Positions 44,038 through 52,625 of a stretch of 64,000 nt of DNA are shown in pieces (position 1 is the stretch's first letter; every line of letters starts with the position of its first letter). The translations under genes and the position numbers were made by a program. The notes beneath the pieces are model-generated. The model saw only the letters and a program-made list of their open reading frames with translations, was not told where the DNA came from and searched no databases. Source of the DNA: Fimenecus sp045595185 (GTDB lineage: Bacteria > Bacillota > Clostridia > Oscillospirales > Acutalibacteraceae); the NCBI GenBank assembly GCA_045595185.1, contig JAZNZX010000038.1, forward strand, positions 1 to 64,000. Direction: 5' to 3'.

Positions 44038-45261
44038 TTAGATATTATCAAGAAAGTCGGCAGCACCAGCTACAATACTTCTTTCGATTGTAATAAGCTG
44101 AACAGTAGAAAACAGTGGAGCAAACTCGGTACTTTCGTGAAGTTTAAGCAACAACTTCAAACCGTTTCTATCCTTAAAGATTGCACTATCTGCCTGATGA
44201 ATATCTCCATCAAAGAAGATTTTTGTATTCTTGCCGCAACGAGCAAGTAACAGTTTAATATGCTCTTCTGTAAGGTTTTCAGCTTCACTTACGAGAACAA
44301 TGGCATCATCAAAGTTACGTCCTCTGATGTAAGCGACAGGAACAATCTCCAACTTATCTTCTGAAATCCATCTATTTATCTGGTCAATACCAACCAAATC
44401 AACAAGAGGTCCAATTGAAGGAAGAATTTTTTCCATTAAGTCGCCCGGCAATGCACCAAGCTCCATAGTGTTCTGAGTGTAAGAGTTATTAGGAACGTAG
44501 ATAATCTTCTTAATCTTCTCTTTCTCAAGCTGTCCAATTGCATAGTTGTGAGTAAGGAAAGTTTTACCTGTTCCAAAATGTCCACCTGCATAAATGATAG
44601 GAACATCGCTAAGTAAAGCATCTACGAGACAAATCTGTTCAGGGTTTCTTGGGAAGATTTCTCCAAGCCATTCGTTTCTGATTGCCTTACCTCTGATTAA
44701 GTGGAAACGAGCGCCATCATATTTGAAGACACTAACATCACCAAGTGAAGCATCTTCCTTTGGCGGCGGAACGATAAGATATTCATTGATACTGAAATTA
44801 TAATCATCAGTTTCATAGAAACCGTCCTGCATAAGTCTACCAAGAATTTCATTATATTCGTCAAATGACAAATCATCAACATTCAAGTAAACAATACCAC
44901 AATAATCATCTTTCCAGCTGTAGCCTTCAACATCAATTCCTGCGACTTCTGCTCTTACTTTAAGAGCGACATCATTTGTAACAAGTGTAGCATTTCTCTT
45001 ACGAGTAATATCCAACAGTACAGAGTCCACATCTCTGGAATAATCTTGTGTTAAATCCCATTCAATGTTAGCCATATTCTTGGCAATATAAACTGCCGCC
45101 TTGCGAGCTTTCTGAGCTACTTCGGGGCTCTTATGATACTTCAGACCATCAATCTCCATAAGGACTGCCATAGGAATAACCCAGTACTCCTTTGGATTTG
45201 TAACAATCTGTGGATAGTCTAAGAGAACATTTGTGTCCAAAATTTTAATACTTTCGTTCAA
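44038..45261 (-). CDS. PIN-PhoH protein (ribonuclease plus ATPase)
   Basis: The start is probably the TTG at 45261, which has GAGG nine bases upstream; an in-frame TTG at 45270 is too close to the site. The gene ends in TAA, 407 residues. The N-terminal PIN domain (~1-115) has Asp in ILDTNVLLD, Glu in MEIDGLKYH and Asp in LVTNDVALKV. The C-terminal PhoH-type P-loop ATPase has AGGHFGTGKTFLTHNY (~225-240) and SEAENLTEEHIKLLLARCG near 325. KIFFDGDIHQAD follows. The Walker B-like position reads SEAEN where DEAQN is usual. PIN-PhoH proteins are thought to couple RNA cleavage to unwinding. In the phage it may degrade host or early mRNA. Confidence 0.9.
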   Translation of the reverse strand: MNESIKILDTNVLLDYPQIVTNPKEYWVIPMAVLMEIDGLKYHKSPEVAQKARKAAVYIAKNMANIEWDLTQDYSRDVDSVLLDITRKRNATLVTNDVALKVRAEVAGIDVEGYSWKDDYCGIVYLNVDDLSFDEYNEILGRLMQDGFYETDDYNFSINEYLIVPPPKEDASLGDVSVFKYDGARFHLIRGKAIRNEWLGEIFPRNPEQICLVDALLSDVPIIYAGGHFGTGKTFLTHNYAIGQLEKEKIKKIIYVPNNSYTQNTMELGALPGDLMEKILPSIGPLVDLVGIDQINRWISEDKLEIVPVAYIRGRNFDDAIVLVSEAENLTEEHIKLLLARCGKNTKIFFDGDIHQADSAIFKDRNGLKLLLKLHESTEFAPLFSTVQLITIERSIVAGAADFLDNI

Positions 45262-45279
45262 TTTTCTCAACCTCGCTTA

Positions 45280-45308
45280 TAAAAAAATGGGGAAGATAAA
45301 TCTTCCCC
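45280..45308 (-). terminator. Strong terminator after the Sak4-like gene
   Basis: GGGGAAGAT (45308-45300, minus strand) pairs with ATCTTCCCC (45297-45289) around two bases, followed by ATTTTTTT. It separates the Sak4-like gene from PIN-PhoH. Confidence 0.92.
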
Positions 45309-45315
45309 ACTTGAA

Positions 45316-46278
45316 TTAAAGTATTTCTTTAATCTTAATCAGAACATTCTTAAGACCTTCAATCTGCTCTGGTAAAATTTCAGAAAATCTTGTGGGTTTT
45401 CCAAATTCCTCTTCGAGGATATCAGATGCTTCTTTAGCCTTTTCGTTCTGAACTACTGCACCCCACAGCTCCTTAGCTTCATTCATCAAATCATCAAATG
45501 TCTTTACAACATAAGGATTGATTTCATCTGAAGCTTCACCGCCTGAATGCTTAACTTCCTCATCGATAGCGTCGAAAATTGCATTTACGATATTGTCGTA
45601 GCTGAATTCAACACGAGGAACAATATACTTGAAACGAGACTTTGCGAAGAATCTGTCGTCGCCTCTGAAGAAAATAAATCTCTTTCTTTCGCCGGACGCT
45701 TCATCCTTAATCTCACGAATGTAACCAATAACGTCAACCATCTTGTTTACAATATCGTAAGGTCTCTGTGGTAAAGCGGGGGCAATCTGCTGATATTCTT
45801 CTCCTTTCTCGTCCTTAAGAGTTTTCTCAGTTGAGTGTGAAATGAAAATCAGACCATAACCTGCATAGGTTAAATCTCTGAATGTTGACTGGAATTCCTT
45901 CTTCGCCATGTCGTAACCCTGACCCCAAGGAATATCGCCCAGCTTTTCAACGCCTTCCTGACCGCAAATGTATTTTACGCACAAATCCCATGCGGAATCT
46001 GCTGTATCAATTGCGATACTCTCAAACTTTTCCTGCAACTCTTTCTTGCGTATAAGCTGTCCAACAACCTGTTTCCAGTCATTCCAACCTTTAATAGGCT
46101 GAACATATACGTTATTAAGAGCATTAGTACCCATCTCAAATCCTGCAATAAGAACCTTTGGGAACTGTGCCGCAAGACTTGTCTTACCAACACCGGGCAA
46201 GCCATAGAACATTGCGTACTTACCTTTAAGGTTTCTGCTTATTGTCTGAGGTTCAAGTGCCAATAAATCAATTGCCAT
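45316..46278 (-). CDS. RecA-like Sak4/AAA_24 ATPase
   Basis: ATG follows GGAGGGATTAAATA. There are 320 residues, and the stop is TAA. The Walker A GLPGVGKT is at residues 26-33. A Walker B-like SIAIDTADSAWDL lies near 85, and GLIFISHSTEK near 150. This pattern is typical of the short RecA-like phage proteins grouped as Sak4/AAA_24. Known members stimulate single-strand annealing together with a phage SSB. The gene immediately upstream here encodes an SSB-like protein, which fits that pairing. No RecA-type DNA-binding C-terminus is seen. Confidence 0.87.
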   Translation of the reverse strand: MAIDLLALEPQTISRNLKGKYAMFYGLPGVGKTSLAAQFPKVLIAGFEMGTNALNNVYVQPIKGWNDWKQVVGQLIRKKELQEKFESIAIDTADSAWDLCVKYICGQEGVEKLGDIPWGQGYDMAKKEFQSTFRDLTYAGYGLIFISHSTEKTLKDEKGEEYQQIAPALPQRPYDIVNKMVDVIGYIREIKDEASGERKRFIFFRGDDRFFAKSRFKYIVPRVEFSYDNIVNAIFDAIDEEVKHSGGEASDEINPYVVKTFDDLMNEAKELWGAVVQNEKAKEASDILEEEFGKPTRFSEILPEQIEGLKNVLIKIKEIL

Positions 46279-46308
46279 TATTTAATCCCTCCTTTATATT
46301 GATGGTTG

Positions 46309-46330
46309 CCCTGGTTATTAGAAACCAGGG
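46309..46330 (-). promoter_or_regulatory. Hairpin spanning the SSB stop codon
   Basis: CCCTGGTT (46309-46316) and AACCAGGG (46323-46330) form a perfect 8 bp stem that encloses the TAA of the SSB-like gene. No T run follows, so it is not a classical terminator. It could stabilise the mRNA end or limit coupling to the next gene. Confidence 0.55.
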
Positions 46331-47250
46331 TTTACATCGTCAAAGGAAGCCTTCTTCTGAGTCTTAGGCTTACCGCCCTTTTCCTTCTGCTCTTCAACTC
46401 TTGCGGCACGAGCTGCAAGACCAGCCTTGATATCGTTAGCATCGTAAGAATACTCTTCCTCAAGACCACTTGGAGAACCACCAAGAATGATAAGTTCCTT
46501 ACGAGTCTGAGTCTTAGTTCTCTTAATAGGCTCACCGAAGCCCTGCTCTTCATACCATACCTTAGTTGACTGGTTGAAGCTAATCTTACCATTAATGTTA
46601 ACAGTATCGCCCTTCTCCCAGTTGCTCTCGATAAAGTTTACTGCGCTATCAGATGCAGCGATAAGGTCGATTACGTCAACTCTTGTTACGCCGTCCTTAC
46701 CTGTCCAGCCAACAACAGCAACCTTAACCTTAAGTCTACCAGTCTCCTCCTGGTTTGCATCTGTCTCTCTTGTAGTGTCCATAATAACGCCAGAAAGCTC
46801 AAATCTTGCACCAGGCTCAAACTCAGCACCCTGACGAGGAGCATTCATAAAGTTAGAATCGATTTCAAAACCTGTTCTTACCTGACCGCTGCTTGGGTCA
46901 ACCCAGATGTTCTCCTTAAGCTGACCAGAAGTGATAGTAACCTTAGAAGCCTTATCCTTCTCGTCATCAGGAAGAGCTGCAAGAGAAGTAAACTTATCTC
47001 TCATCTCAAGAATACCTGTATAAATCTTGCTCACTGCAGAGCCATCAGACTTCATCTCCATAGAGAAGAACTTAACAGGAATCTCGTTCTCAACCATCTT
47101 TCCGCCGATTTCCTGGTCCACCTTAATTGTAGCCTTAGCTGATGCATAGTTCTTGCCATCGGCAGTCTTCTTCTGCTCAACTTCAAGCTGGCTAAGAATT
47201 CCAGAAATCTCAACAACATTAGTACTCTGTGCTTCTTTAATATTCAACAT
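46318..47250 (-). CDS. Single-stranded DNA-binding protein (candidate)
   Basis: ATG is preceded by GGAGGAATTTATTT. There are 310 residues, and the stop is TAA. The sequence is beta-rich with two segments that could be OB folds: VVEISGILSQLEVEQ to about residue 75, and GRLKVKVAVVGWTGK onward. The C-terminal tail is disordered, Lys-rich, then ends SFDDVNPGF, an acidic-aromatic tip like those by which SSBs recruit partners. No TAG is used, and the codons are those of an abundant protein, as expected for an SSB. Position beside the Sak4-like ATPase supports the assignment, but no single decisive motif exists. Confidence 0.68.
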   Translation of the reverse strand: MLNIKEAQSTNVVEISGILSQLEVEQKKTADGKNYASAKATIKVDQEIGGKMVENEIPVKFFSMEMKSDGSAVSKIYTGILEMRDKFTSLAALPDDEKDKASKVTITSGQLKENIWVDPSSGQVRTGFEIDSNFMNAPRQGAEFEPGARFELSGVIMDTTRETDANQEETGRLKVKVAVVGWTGKDGVTRVDVIDLIAASDSAVNFIESNWEKGDTVNINGKISFNQSTKVWYEEQGFGEPIKRTKTQTRKELIILGGSPSGLEEEYSYDANDIKAGLAARAARVEEQKEKGGKPKTQKKASFDDVNPGF

Positions 47251-47295
47251 AAATAAATTCCTCCAATAAATAACATTTTTAACAAAGTGAATTAG

Positions 47296-47328
47296 GAAAT
47301 CGGCGGAACTTAACGTTCCGCCAATTTC
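47296..47328 (-). terminator. Long hairpin between the wHTH and SSB genes
   Basis: GAAAT-x-GGCGGAAC and GTTCCGCC-x-ATTTC form a stem of 13 pairs with one internal mismatch and a 5-base loop. Only a weak T tract follows on the minus strand. It may be an attenuator or mRNA stabiliser that sets different levels of the two abundant proteins. Confidence 0.55.
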
Positions 47329-47345
47329 TTTACGCCGACGTTAAA

Positions 47346-47639
47346 TTACTCAGCGTCTGCTGTAACAGCATCAGGGTCGAAGTCTGCGCCTTCCTGAGTA
47401 AGGTAGAATACAGAAACGTCCTTCTCCTTACCGTCAATAGTGCGGCTCTCCTTCTCACGAACGGCATAACCCTTGTTTACAAGACCTGTAACAGAACCTA
47501 CAACTGCTGCAGTTGTCTCAAAACCGAGTGCGTCTGCTACTTCCTTATGAGTAAACTTAACGCCTACGCCATTTCCCTTGAGGTAATCGAACACCTTTCT
47601 TGAATTTGCTGTCATTACACCAGTCTTCTTAGTTGCCAT
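47346..47639 (-). CDS. Small abundant winged-helix protein (97 aa)
   Basis: ATG follows AAGGAGTGATGTT, and TAA ends the gene. Residues ~10-75 form a winged helix-turn-helix: KVFDYLKGNG, then FTHKEVADALGFETTAAVV as the recognition region, and a wing around KESRTIDGKEKD. The C-terminus is acidic (DFDPDAVTADAE). Gln is scarce, TAG is absent, and the codon usage matches abundant proteins. It is the first gene behind a strong promoter. This suggests a chromosome-coating or global regulatory protein rather than a rare repressor. The role is inferred. Confidence 0.75.
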   Translation of the reverse strand: MATKKTGVMTANSRKVFDYLKGNGVGVKFTHKEVADALGFETTAAVVGSVTGLVNKGYAVREKESRTIDGKEKDVSVFYLTQEGADFDPDAVTADAE

Positions 47640-47713
47640 TTTAACATCACTCCTTAAAGTAAATTTGATTTATATAAAAAATAGCTTAGGCTCGCTATTT
47701 TTTTACTATAATT

Positions 47714-47742
47714 AGTATATCACATAATTGATTGAAAGTCAA
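47714..47742 (-). promoter_or_regulatory. Early-type promoter for wHTH and SSB genes
   Basis: On the minus strand, TTGACT (47742-47737) and TATACT (47719-47714) are 17 bases apart with extended -10 TGA. The TGA stop of the upstream gene is embedded in the -35 box. Confidence 0.9.
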
Positions 47743-48170
47743 GTTTTTGAATCATACTTCTGAATCAATTTACGCATATTCTCTGCTGCGGCAGATTCGT
47801 TTACATTAGAACTTAACTTCTCAGCCATATCAATACAAAGCTCTTTAGCCTTTGCAATAGATACTAACTGCTATTCAGCTCTCTTTGCACAAAAGTCATA
47901 ACAAATACCGATGTACGCAATATCCTTAGCGGATAGCTCTTCGTTCTTTTTAACTTTCATAAGAACATCTTCATACTTCTGAACATCGGTTTTAAGACCT
48001 CTTGCAAAGTTAAGAGACCTCTTGTCTTTGAAAGAATCCTCAATAAGCTCCTGCTTGTCAGTAGTAACTGGAGCAAGAAGATTATAATGAGTATCAATAA
48101 CAGAAGTTATTGCTGCAACAGTCGGGTCTTTATTCTGAGAAATAATAGCTCTCTTTTCTTCAAGAGTCAT
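47739..48170 (-). CDS. Helical protein of unknown function (143 aa, one in-frame TAG)
   Basis: ATG at 48170 is chosen because AAGGAGGAGATACC precedes it. TAG at 47871-47873 is read through, and the TGA that ends the gene lies in the next promoter. The product is helical (TLEEKRAIISQNKDPTVAAI, KTDVQKYEDVLMKVKKNEEL). It carries two Cys in the middle and a C-terminal helix that exists only with TAG as sense. It follows the gyrA-like gene but has its own promoter at 48200. No family is recognised. Confidence 0.7.
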
Positions 48171-48199
48171 TGGTATCTCCTCCTTAACTTTCTGTATAA

Positions 48200-48228
48200 A
48201 GTATATCACATTTTTGAAGAAAAGTCAA
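48200..48228 (-). promoter_or_regulatory. Early-type promoter downstream of the gyrA-like gene
   Basis: On the minus strand, TTGACT (48228-48223) and TATACT (48205-48200) are 17 bases apart with extended -10 TGA. It starts six bases after the stop of the gyrA-like gene. Confidence 0.88.
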
Positions 48229-48231
48229 GGA

Positions 48232-50628
48232 TTAAGCTTTCGCCAAATCCACAACTTTTGCTCCTTCAGGGATTTTCATTCCAGTGACACCGGTCGCGTC
48301 TCTTGAAGCAACCTTAATCTCGTCTGACTTAATCTTAATTAAGCCACGAGTTGATATAACAATTATATCACAATCCTGAGATAAAGTCAAGAATTTAACT
48401 ACTCTATCGTCCTTACGAACTCCAGAAATCTTCTTGCCCTTTGTACCACGAGTACATTCAGGGAACTCAGAAAGTTCAGCTTTCTTTACAAGTCCATTCG
48501 CAGTTGCTGTCATAAGATACTTACCGCTAATGACCTTAGAATCGATAACTCTATCGCCTTCATTGAGTTTAATACCACAAACACCTGCGGCAACTCTACC
48601 GATAGAATTTATCTTTTCTGTATCTATTATAACAAAATTGCCGTTAAAAGTCAAGATTCCGATAGGTTCTTTATTTATTGGATGAACGGCAATAACCTCG
48701 TCATCGTCCTTAAGATTGATAGCCTTAAGAGACTTACCCTTCTTAAAGTTATACTCGTCAAATGCAGTCTTCTTTACCATACCATTTTTAGTAACGAACA
48801 CGATAAAGTCAGTGCTCTCGCGGCGAGATATTGTAGTTATAGTAGTAATTCTTTCGCCTGGCTCGAACTCAAACATCTGAACAGTATTTATCTTTGCATC
48901 TACAGGTAAATCTGCAATAGCACTCCTATAAACTTTTCCCTTGTTTGAGAAAAGAAGAAGATAACCCAAGTTGTCGTCAGCAATGGTCTTGGTAATGACC
49001 TCATTATCCTGCATTTTTACCTTTGAACCCTTACCGCCGCGATGGGTTGTAGTAAGAGTAGAAGAAGTCTGTGTATAGATATTGCCAAGATTTGTGAAGT
49101 GAAGAAGAAGTTCTTTCTTTTCGATAACTTCTGTTTCATCACCTTCGCCCTTGTAATCAAGGTTCATAAGTCTTGTTCTTCTTTCATCACCATATGCCTT
49201 TGCTACTTCACGCAGGTCATTTTCAATTTCCTTGTAAAGTGTATCCTTATCATTAAGAGCAAGAACGTGATATTCTCTGTCTTTTCTTAACTGCTCTTTC
49301 TCGTCTTCAAAAGACTGGATTTCAAGTGTAGCTAAACGACCAAGCTTGATATCAACAACAGCTTTTGCCTGAGCATCAGTATAACCGAAACGTGCGATTA
49401 ACTTTGTCTTTGCATCTGCTGTATTAGACGCTCCTCTAATGATAGCTACAACTTCATCGACATTTGCCAATGCAAGACAAATAGCTTCAACAATAGGAAG
49501 TCTTTCATCAATTTTTCTTATATCATATTCGTGCATCTTTGTTCTTACAACAATTTCGTGGTCAAGGTGAGCTTGAAGTGCTTCCTTCCAACCGAATACT
49601 TTTGGACGAGTACCATTATCAAGCATCGTCATATTGATTGGGAAGTAACTCTGAATTGCTGTATACTTATAAAGATTACGCATAACGTTTGCAGGGATTG
49701 CTCCCTTTTCAAGCCAAACGGTAATATCAACAATTTCCTCAGAAGAATCAGTGAATCTCTTAATGCCTGCACAAGCTGTTGCAGGAATTTTCTTCAAAGA
49801 CTTACTATTAGGGTCAGGATTGAAAAGTCCACCCAGCTCATTGAAGATACGATTGGTCGCAACACCATAAGGTACTTCTGTAACCTGAAGTGCATTTTCC
49901 TTATCATCATATTCAATTGAGCCGCGGATAATCGCAGACTTACCCCTACCAACTCTTAAAGACTCCTTAACTTCATCTGCATTAAGAATTGTACCACCAG
50001 TAGCAAAGTCAGGAGCGCAATAGATTTCATCAAAATCAATATCAGGATTCCAAAGCAACTTAATCATTGCTTCATTAACCTCACGAAGATTAAACTGAGG
50101 AATACTACTTGCCATACCTACTGCGATACCAGTTGTACCATTTACGATATTATAATATCCAAGAGATGGAAGTACAGCAGGGAACTGTTCTGTGTTATCG
50201 AAGTTATCGAACCACATATCAATACTTTCTTTGTCAATACCCTCAACCATCTTTGTTCCCATTTTACTTAATCTCATTTCAGTATAACGGGGAGCGGCGA
50301 AGTCGTCCAAATGAGCATAAGTACCCATATTACCAATGGTATCCTCAATAGGATATCTCATACTGATAGGACTACCCATACGACAAAGAACACCTGCCAT
50401 TGCCGCATCGCCATGAACATAGAAATGTTTCATGGCAGATACGATACTCAAGTGAGTTTTCTTATGAGCATGTTTATATGTAATTTTATCAAGAACCTGA
50501 GAATACATACCCATACGCTGTGATGGCTTTAAACAGTCACGTACATCAAAGATAGCACGATGCTGAATTGCCATTGCGGCGTAGGTACCAAAGCTCTGTT
50601 CAACTCTGTCCTTTAAATTCATTTTCAT
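48232..50628 (-). CDS. Type IIA topoisomerase subunit A (GyrA/ParC-like)
   Basis: ATG follows AAGGAGTGATAAG, and TAA ends it. There are 798 residues and no TAG. The breakage-reunion domain has the active-site Tyr115 in FAAPRYTEMRL, preceded by YPIEDTIGNMGTYAHLDDF. The tower and coiled coil cover ~330-470. The C-terminal ~300 residues form beta-pinwheel-like repeats (LLLFSNKGKVYRSAI, FIVFVTKNGMVKKTAF, LMTATANGLVKKAEL, IIVISTRGLIKIKS). It forms a heterotetramer with the subunit encoded just upstream and relieves supercoils during replication. The clear GyrA-box QRRGGKG is not seen, so topoisomerase IV-like activity is possible. Two promoter-like sequences lie inside its 3' end. Confidence 0.94.
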   Translation of the reverse strand: MKMNLKDRVEQSFGTYAAMAIQHRAIFDVRDCLKPSQRMGMYSQVLDKITYKHAHKKTHLSIVSAMKHFYVHGDAAMAGVLCRMGSPISMRYPIEDTIGNMGTYAHLDDFAAPRYTEMRLSKMGTKMVEGIDKESIDMWFDNFDNTEQFPAVLPSLGYYNIVNGTTGIAVGMASSIPQFNLREVNEAMIKLLWNPDIDFDEIYCAPDFATGGTILNADEVKESLRVGRGKSAIIRGSIEYDDKENALQVTEVPYGVATNRIFNELGGLFNPDPNSKSLKKIPATACAGIKRFTDSSEEIVDITVWLEKGAIPANVMRNLYKYTAIQSYFPINMTMLDNGTRPKVFGWKEALQAHLDHEIVVRTKMHEYDIRKIDERLPIVEAICLALANVDEVVAIIRGASNTADAKTKLIARFGYTDAQAKAVVDIKLGRLATLEIQSFEDEKEQLRKDREYHVLALNDKDTLYKEIENDLREVAKAYGDERRTRLMNLDYKGEGDETEVIEKKELLLHFTNLGNIYTQTSSTLTTTHRGGKGSKVKMQDNEVITKTIADDNLGYLLLFSNKGKVYRSAIADLPVDAKINTVQMFEFEPGERITTITTISRRESTDFIVFVTKNGMVKKTAFDEYNFKKGKSLKAINLKDDDEVIAVHPINKEPIGILTFNGNFVIIDTEKINSIGRVAAGVCGIKLNEGDRVIDSKVISGKYLMTATANGLVKKAELSEFPECTRGTKGKKISGVRKDDRVVKFLTLSQDCDIIVISTRGLIKIKSDEIKVASRDATGVTGMKIPEGAKVVDLAKA
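48362..48390 (-). promoter_or_regulatory. Promoter-like element inside the gyrA-like gene, site 1
   Basis: On the minus strand, TTGACT (48390-48385) and TATAAT (48367-48362) are exactly 17 bases apart with extended -10 TGTGA. It matches the intergenic early promoters but lies in coding sequence for the segment FLTLSQDCDIIVIST. Confidence 0.65.
48626..48654 (-). promoter_or_regulatory. Promoter-like element inside the gyrA-like gene, site 2
   Basis: On the minus strand, TTGACT (48654-48649) and TATAAT (48631-48626) are exactly 17 bases apart, with TGT before the -10. It lies in the sequence coding for GILTFNGNFVIID, another C-terminal repeat. Confidence 0.62.
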
Positions 50629-50649
50629 CTTATCACTCCTTATATTAAA

Positions 50650-50678
50650 ATTATATCACATTTTAACAGTAAAGTCAA
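50650..50678 (-). promoter_or_regulatory. Early-type promoter for the gyrA-like gene
   Basis: On the minus strand, TTGACT (50678-50673) and TATAAT (50655-50650) are 17 bases apart with extended -10 TGA, directly after the gyrB-like stop. Confidence 0.9.
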
Positions 50679-50681
50679 ATA

Positions 50682-52547
50682 TTACATTTCACCGTACTTA
50701 CTGAAGTCGATATTCTCGAAAATGAACTCTTTCTTAGGTCCAACGTCTGCACCCATAAGTGCTTCGAGAGCTTCCATAGCTTCAGGAGTATATTCGAAGA
50801 CTTCATGTGCTTCAGGGCAATCGAAAATTGCTTCACGGAGTTCTCTCTTTTCAAGCAAACCAAGACCCTTTACACGTCTTACATTACCAGGAAGTTTTCT
50901 TCCTCTCTCATTATAATCTTCATCAGTGTAGAAGTATGTCTGCTTACCCTTATTCTCTACGATGAAGAGAGGAGCATGATACCAACCTACTCTTCCTTGT
51001 CTTACAAAGTCTGGACAAATCTTCCAAATAGCAACAAGACCAAGCAAGAAGATATGAAGACCATCGACATCAGGGTCAACGAAGAAATCAATGTAACCAT
51101 ATCTTGCCTTTTTAGGATTGAAAGGCTTACCATAATCAAAACCAACTGCAACCTGGAGCTGTTTAATTTCATCGTTATCAAGGAACTTATCCTCTGAACA
51201 GCTTAGTCCATTGATGATTTTACCACGAGCTTCAAAGATACCATGGTAGTCCTTATCTCTACCTTTCTTAGCAGAGCCGCTTGCAGATTTACCCTCACAG
51301 ATAAGGAGACGAGAACTTTCTCCAAGAATCTTGGCATCACTTACTTTACTAAGAATCATGCCCTTCTTGGTTCTCATTTCGCTTACTTCTTTTGCGGCAT
51401 TAAGAATCTTCTCTCTGATTGCGTCAGCAGCTTTTTCAGCTTTCTGGAACTTTTCAAGAGACTCAATTAATGCGGCATACTCAGGAAGATTTGCAAACTC
51501 TGACAATCCCTTATCAAACGCTTCAGATGCAAGAGTACGAAGATTAGGGTTATTAATCTTACTCTTTGTCTGGTTTGCAAAAGAAGGATTTGCAACCTTA
51601 CAGTTAATTGCAAACACAAGACCTTTACGGATAAGTTCAGGGTCGAAAGACTTACCACTTAAAGCCTTAATCTTTGTAGTAATCTTTGTCTTTGCACCGG
51701 TTACAGGAGAGCCGCCAAACGGACAGTAAAGACCATTTACGAAAACATATTCCTGTGTTGGGTCGCCAGTCCACATGAATGCGATTTCCAATTCATCAAA
51801 CTCGTCTTTTGCAGACGCGATGATAGGAGCATTCATAAGAGGATTCTTTACCTTATCCTTAATGAAATCGGCAATACCGTTTTCAGAATAGAATTCTTTC
51901 TTTCTTCCCTGAGTGGTTTCAACAATAAACTTAATTCCCTTATTAAGATATGCAATGTTCTTAATCTCCTCGCAAATTCTTTCATAAGAAAATCCTTCTG
52001 TCATATTCTTGAAAACTTCTTTATCAGGGGTGAAACAAATATATGTTCCAGTGCCGCCAGTATCTCTACCGAACTCTTCCAATGTCATTTCCCTATAATC
52101 CTGAAGAGTACCCTCTTGGAAATGAGCTTCAGCAATCTTGCCATCTCTTATACTTCTTACAAGAAAATGAACTGAAGACATACAAACTGCGGTACCACCA
52201 ATACCATTAAGACCAGAACTGTTCTTATAAGCATTCTTATCGAACTTACCGCCAGTATGACTTTCTGTATAAATCGCAACAAGGAAGTTTCTACCGTCCT
52301 TAACACCAAAAGGAACGCCGCGTCCGTAGTCTCTTACTTCGACAGTATTACTCTCTTCATCAAGTCTGATATCAATTTCTTTACCATAACCTGCGATAGC
52401 TTCATCGGTAGAGTTATTTATAATCTCTTTTAATGCCTGATAAATACCATCAGTATCATCAGAGCCGAGATACATCTGGATACGAGTACGAATAGCTTCG
52501 CGTGTTTCCAAATGCTGAATATTTTCTACGCCATAATTCTCAGCCAT
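50682..52547 (-). CDS. Type IIA topoisomerase subunit B (GyrB/ParE-like)
   Basis: ATG at 52547 has AAGGAG eight bases upstream; a GTG nine bases earlier is less likely. The product is 621 residues with no TAG, and the stop is TAA. The GHKL ATPase has EIINNSTDEAIAGYG, DYGRGVPFG and a glycine-rich SGLNGIGGTAV loop. The TOPRIM domain has LLICEGKSASGSAKK (~425) and FFVDPDVDGLHI (~500). A C-terminal segment follows the usual VKGLGLLEKRELREAIF. It is the ATPase partner of the A subunit encoded next. Its length is near that of ParE/GyrB without large inserts. Separate promoters for A and B allow independent dosage. Confidence 0.94.
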   Translation of the reverse strand: MAENYGVENIQHLETREAIRTRIQMYLGSDDTDGIYQALKEIINNSTDEAIAGYGKEIDIRLDEESNTVEVRDYGRGVPFGVKDGRNFLVAIYTESHTGGKFDKNAYKNSSGLNGIGGTAVCMSSVHFLVRSIRDGKIAEAHFQEGTLQDYREMTLEEFGRDTGGTGTYICFTPDKEVFKNMTEGFSYERICEEIKNIAYLNKGIKFIVETTQGRKKEFYSENGIADFIKDKVKNPLMNAPIIASAKDEFDELEIAFMWTGDPTQEYVFVNGLYCPFGGSPVTGAKTKITTKIKALSGKSFDPELIRKGLVFAINCKVANPSFANQTKSKINNPNLRTLASEAFDKGLSEFANLPEYAALIESLEKFQKAEKAADAIREKILNAAKEVSEMRTKKGMILSKVSDAKILGESSRLLICEGKSASGSAKKGRDKDYHGIFEARGKIINGLSCSEDKFLDNDEIKQLQVAVGFDYGKPFNPKKARYGYIDFFVDPDVDGLHIFLLGLVAIWKICPDFVRQGRVGWYHAPLFIVENKGKQTYFYTDEDYNERGRKLPGNVRRVKGLGLLEKRELREAIFDCPEAHEVFEYTPEAMEALEALMGADVGPKKEFIFENIDFSKYGEM

Positions 52548-52579
52548 TATATCCACTCCTTTTCATTTTTCTATACTTT

Positions 52580-52608
52580 ATTTTATCACAAAATAAAAGA
52601 AAAGTCAA
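52580..52608 (-). promoter_or_regulatory. Early-type promoter for the gyrB-like gene
   Basis: On the minus strand, TTGACT (52608-52603) and TAAAAT (52585-52580) are 17 bases apart with extended -10 TGA. The -35 lies in the terminator arm of the upstream unit. Confidence 0.85.
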
Positions 52609-52625
52609 GAATTACTCTTGACTTT
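52594..52625 (-). terminator. Terminator fused to the gyrB promoter
   Basis: AAAGTCAAG (52601-52609) and CTTGACTTT (52617-52625) form a 9 bp stem with a 7-base loop, followed on the minus strand by TTTTCTTTT. One arm also supplies TTGACT, and the other arm codes for the end of the Cys-rich protein. Confidence 0.78.
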
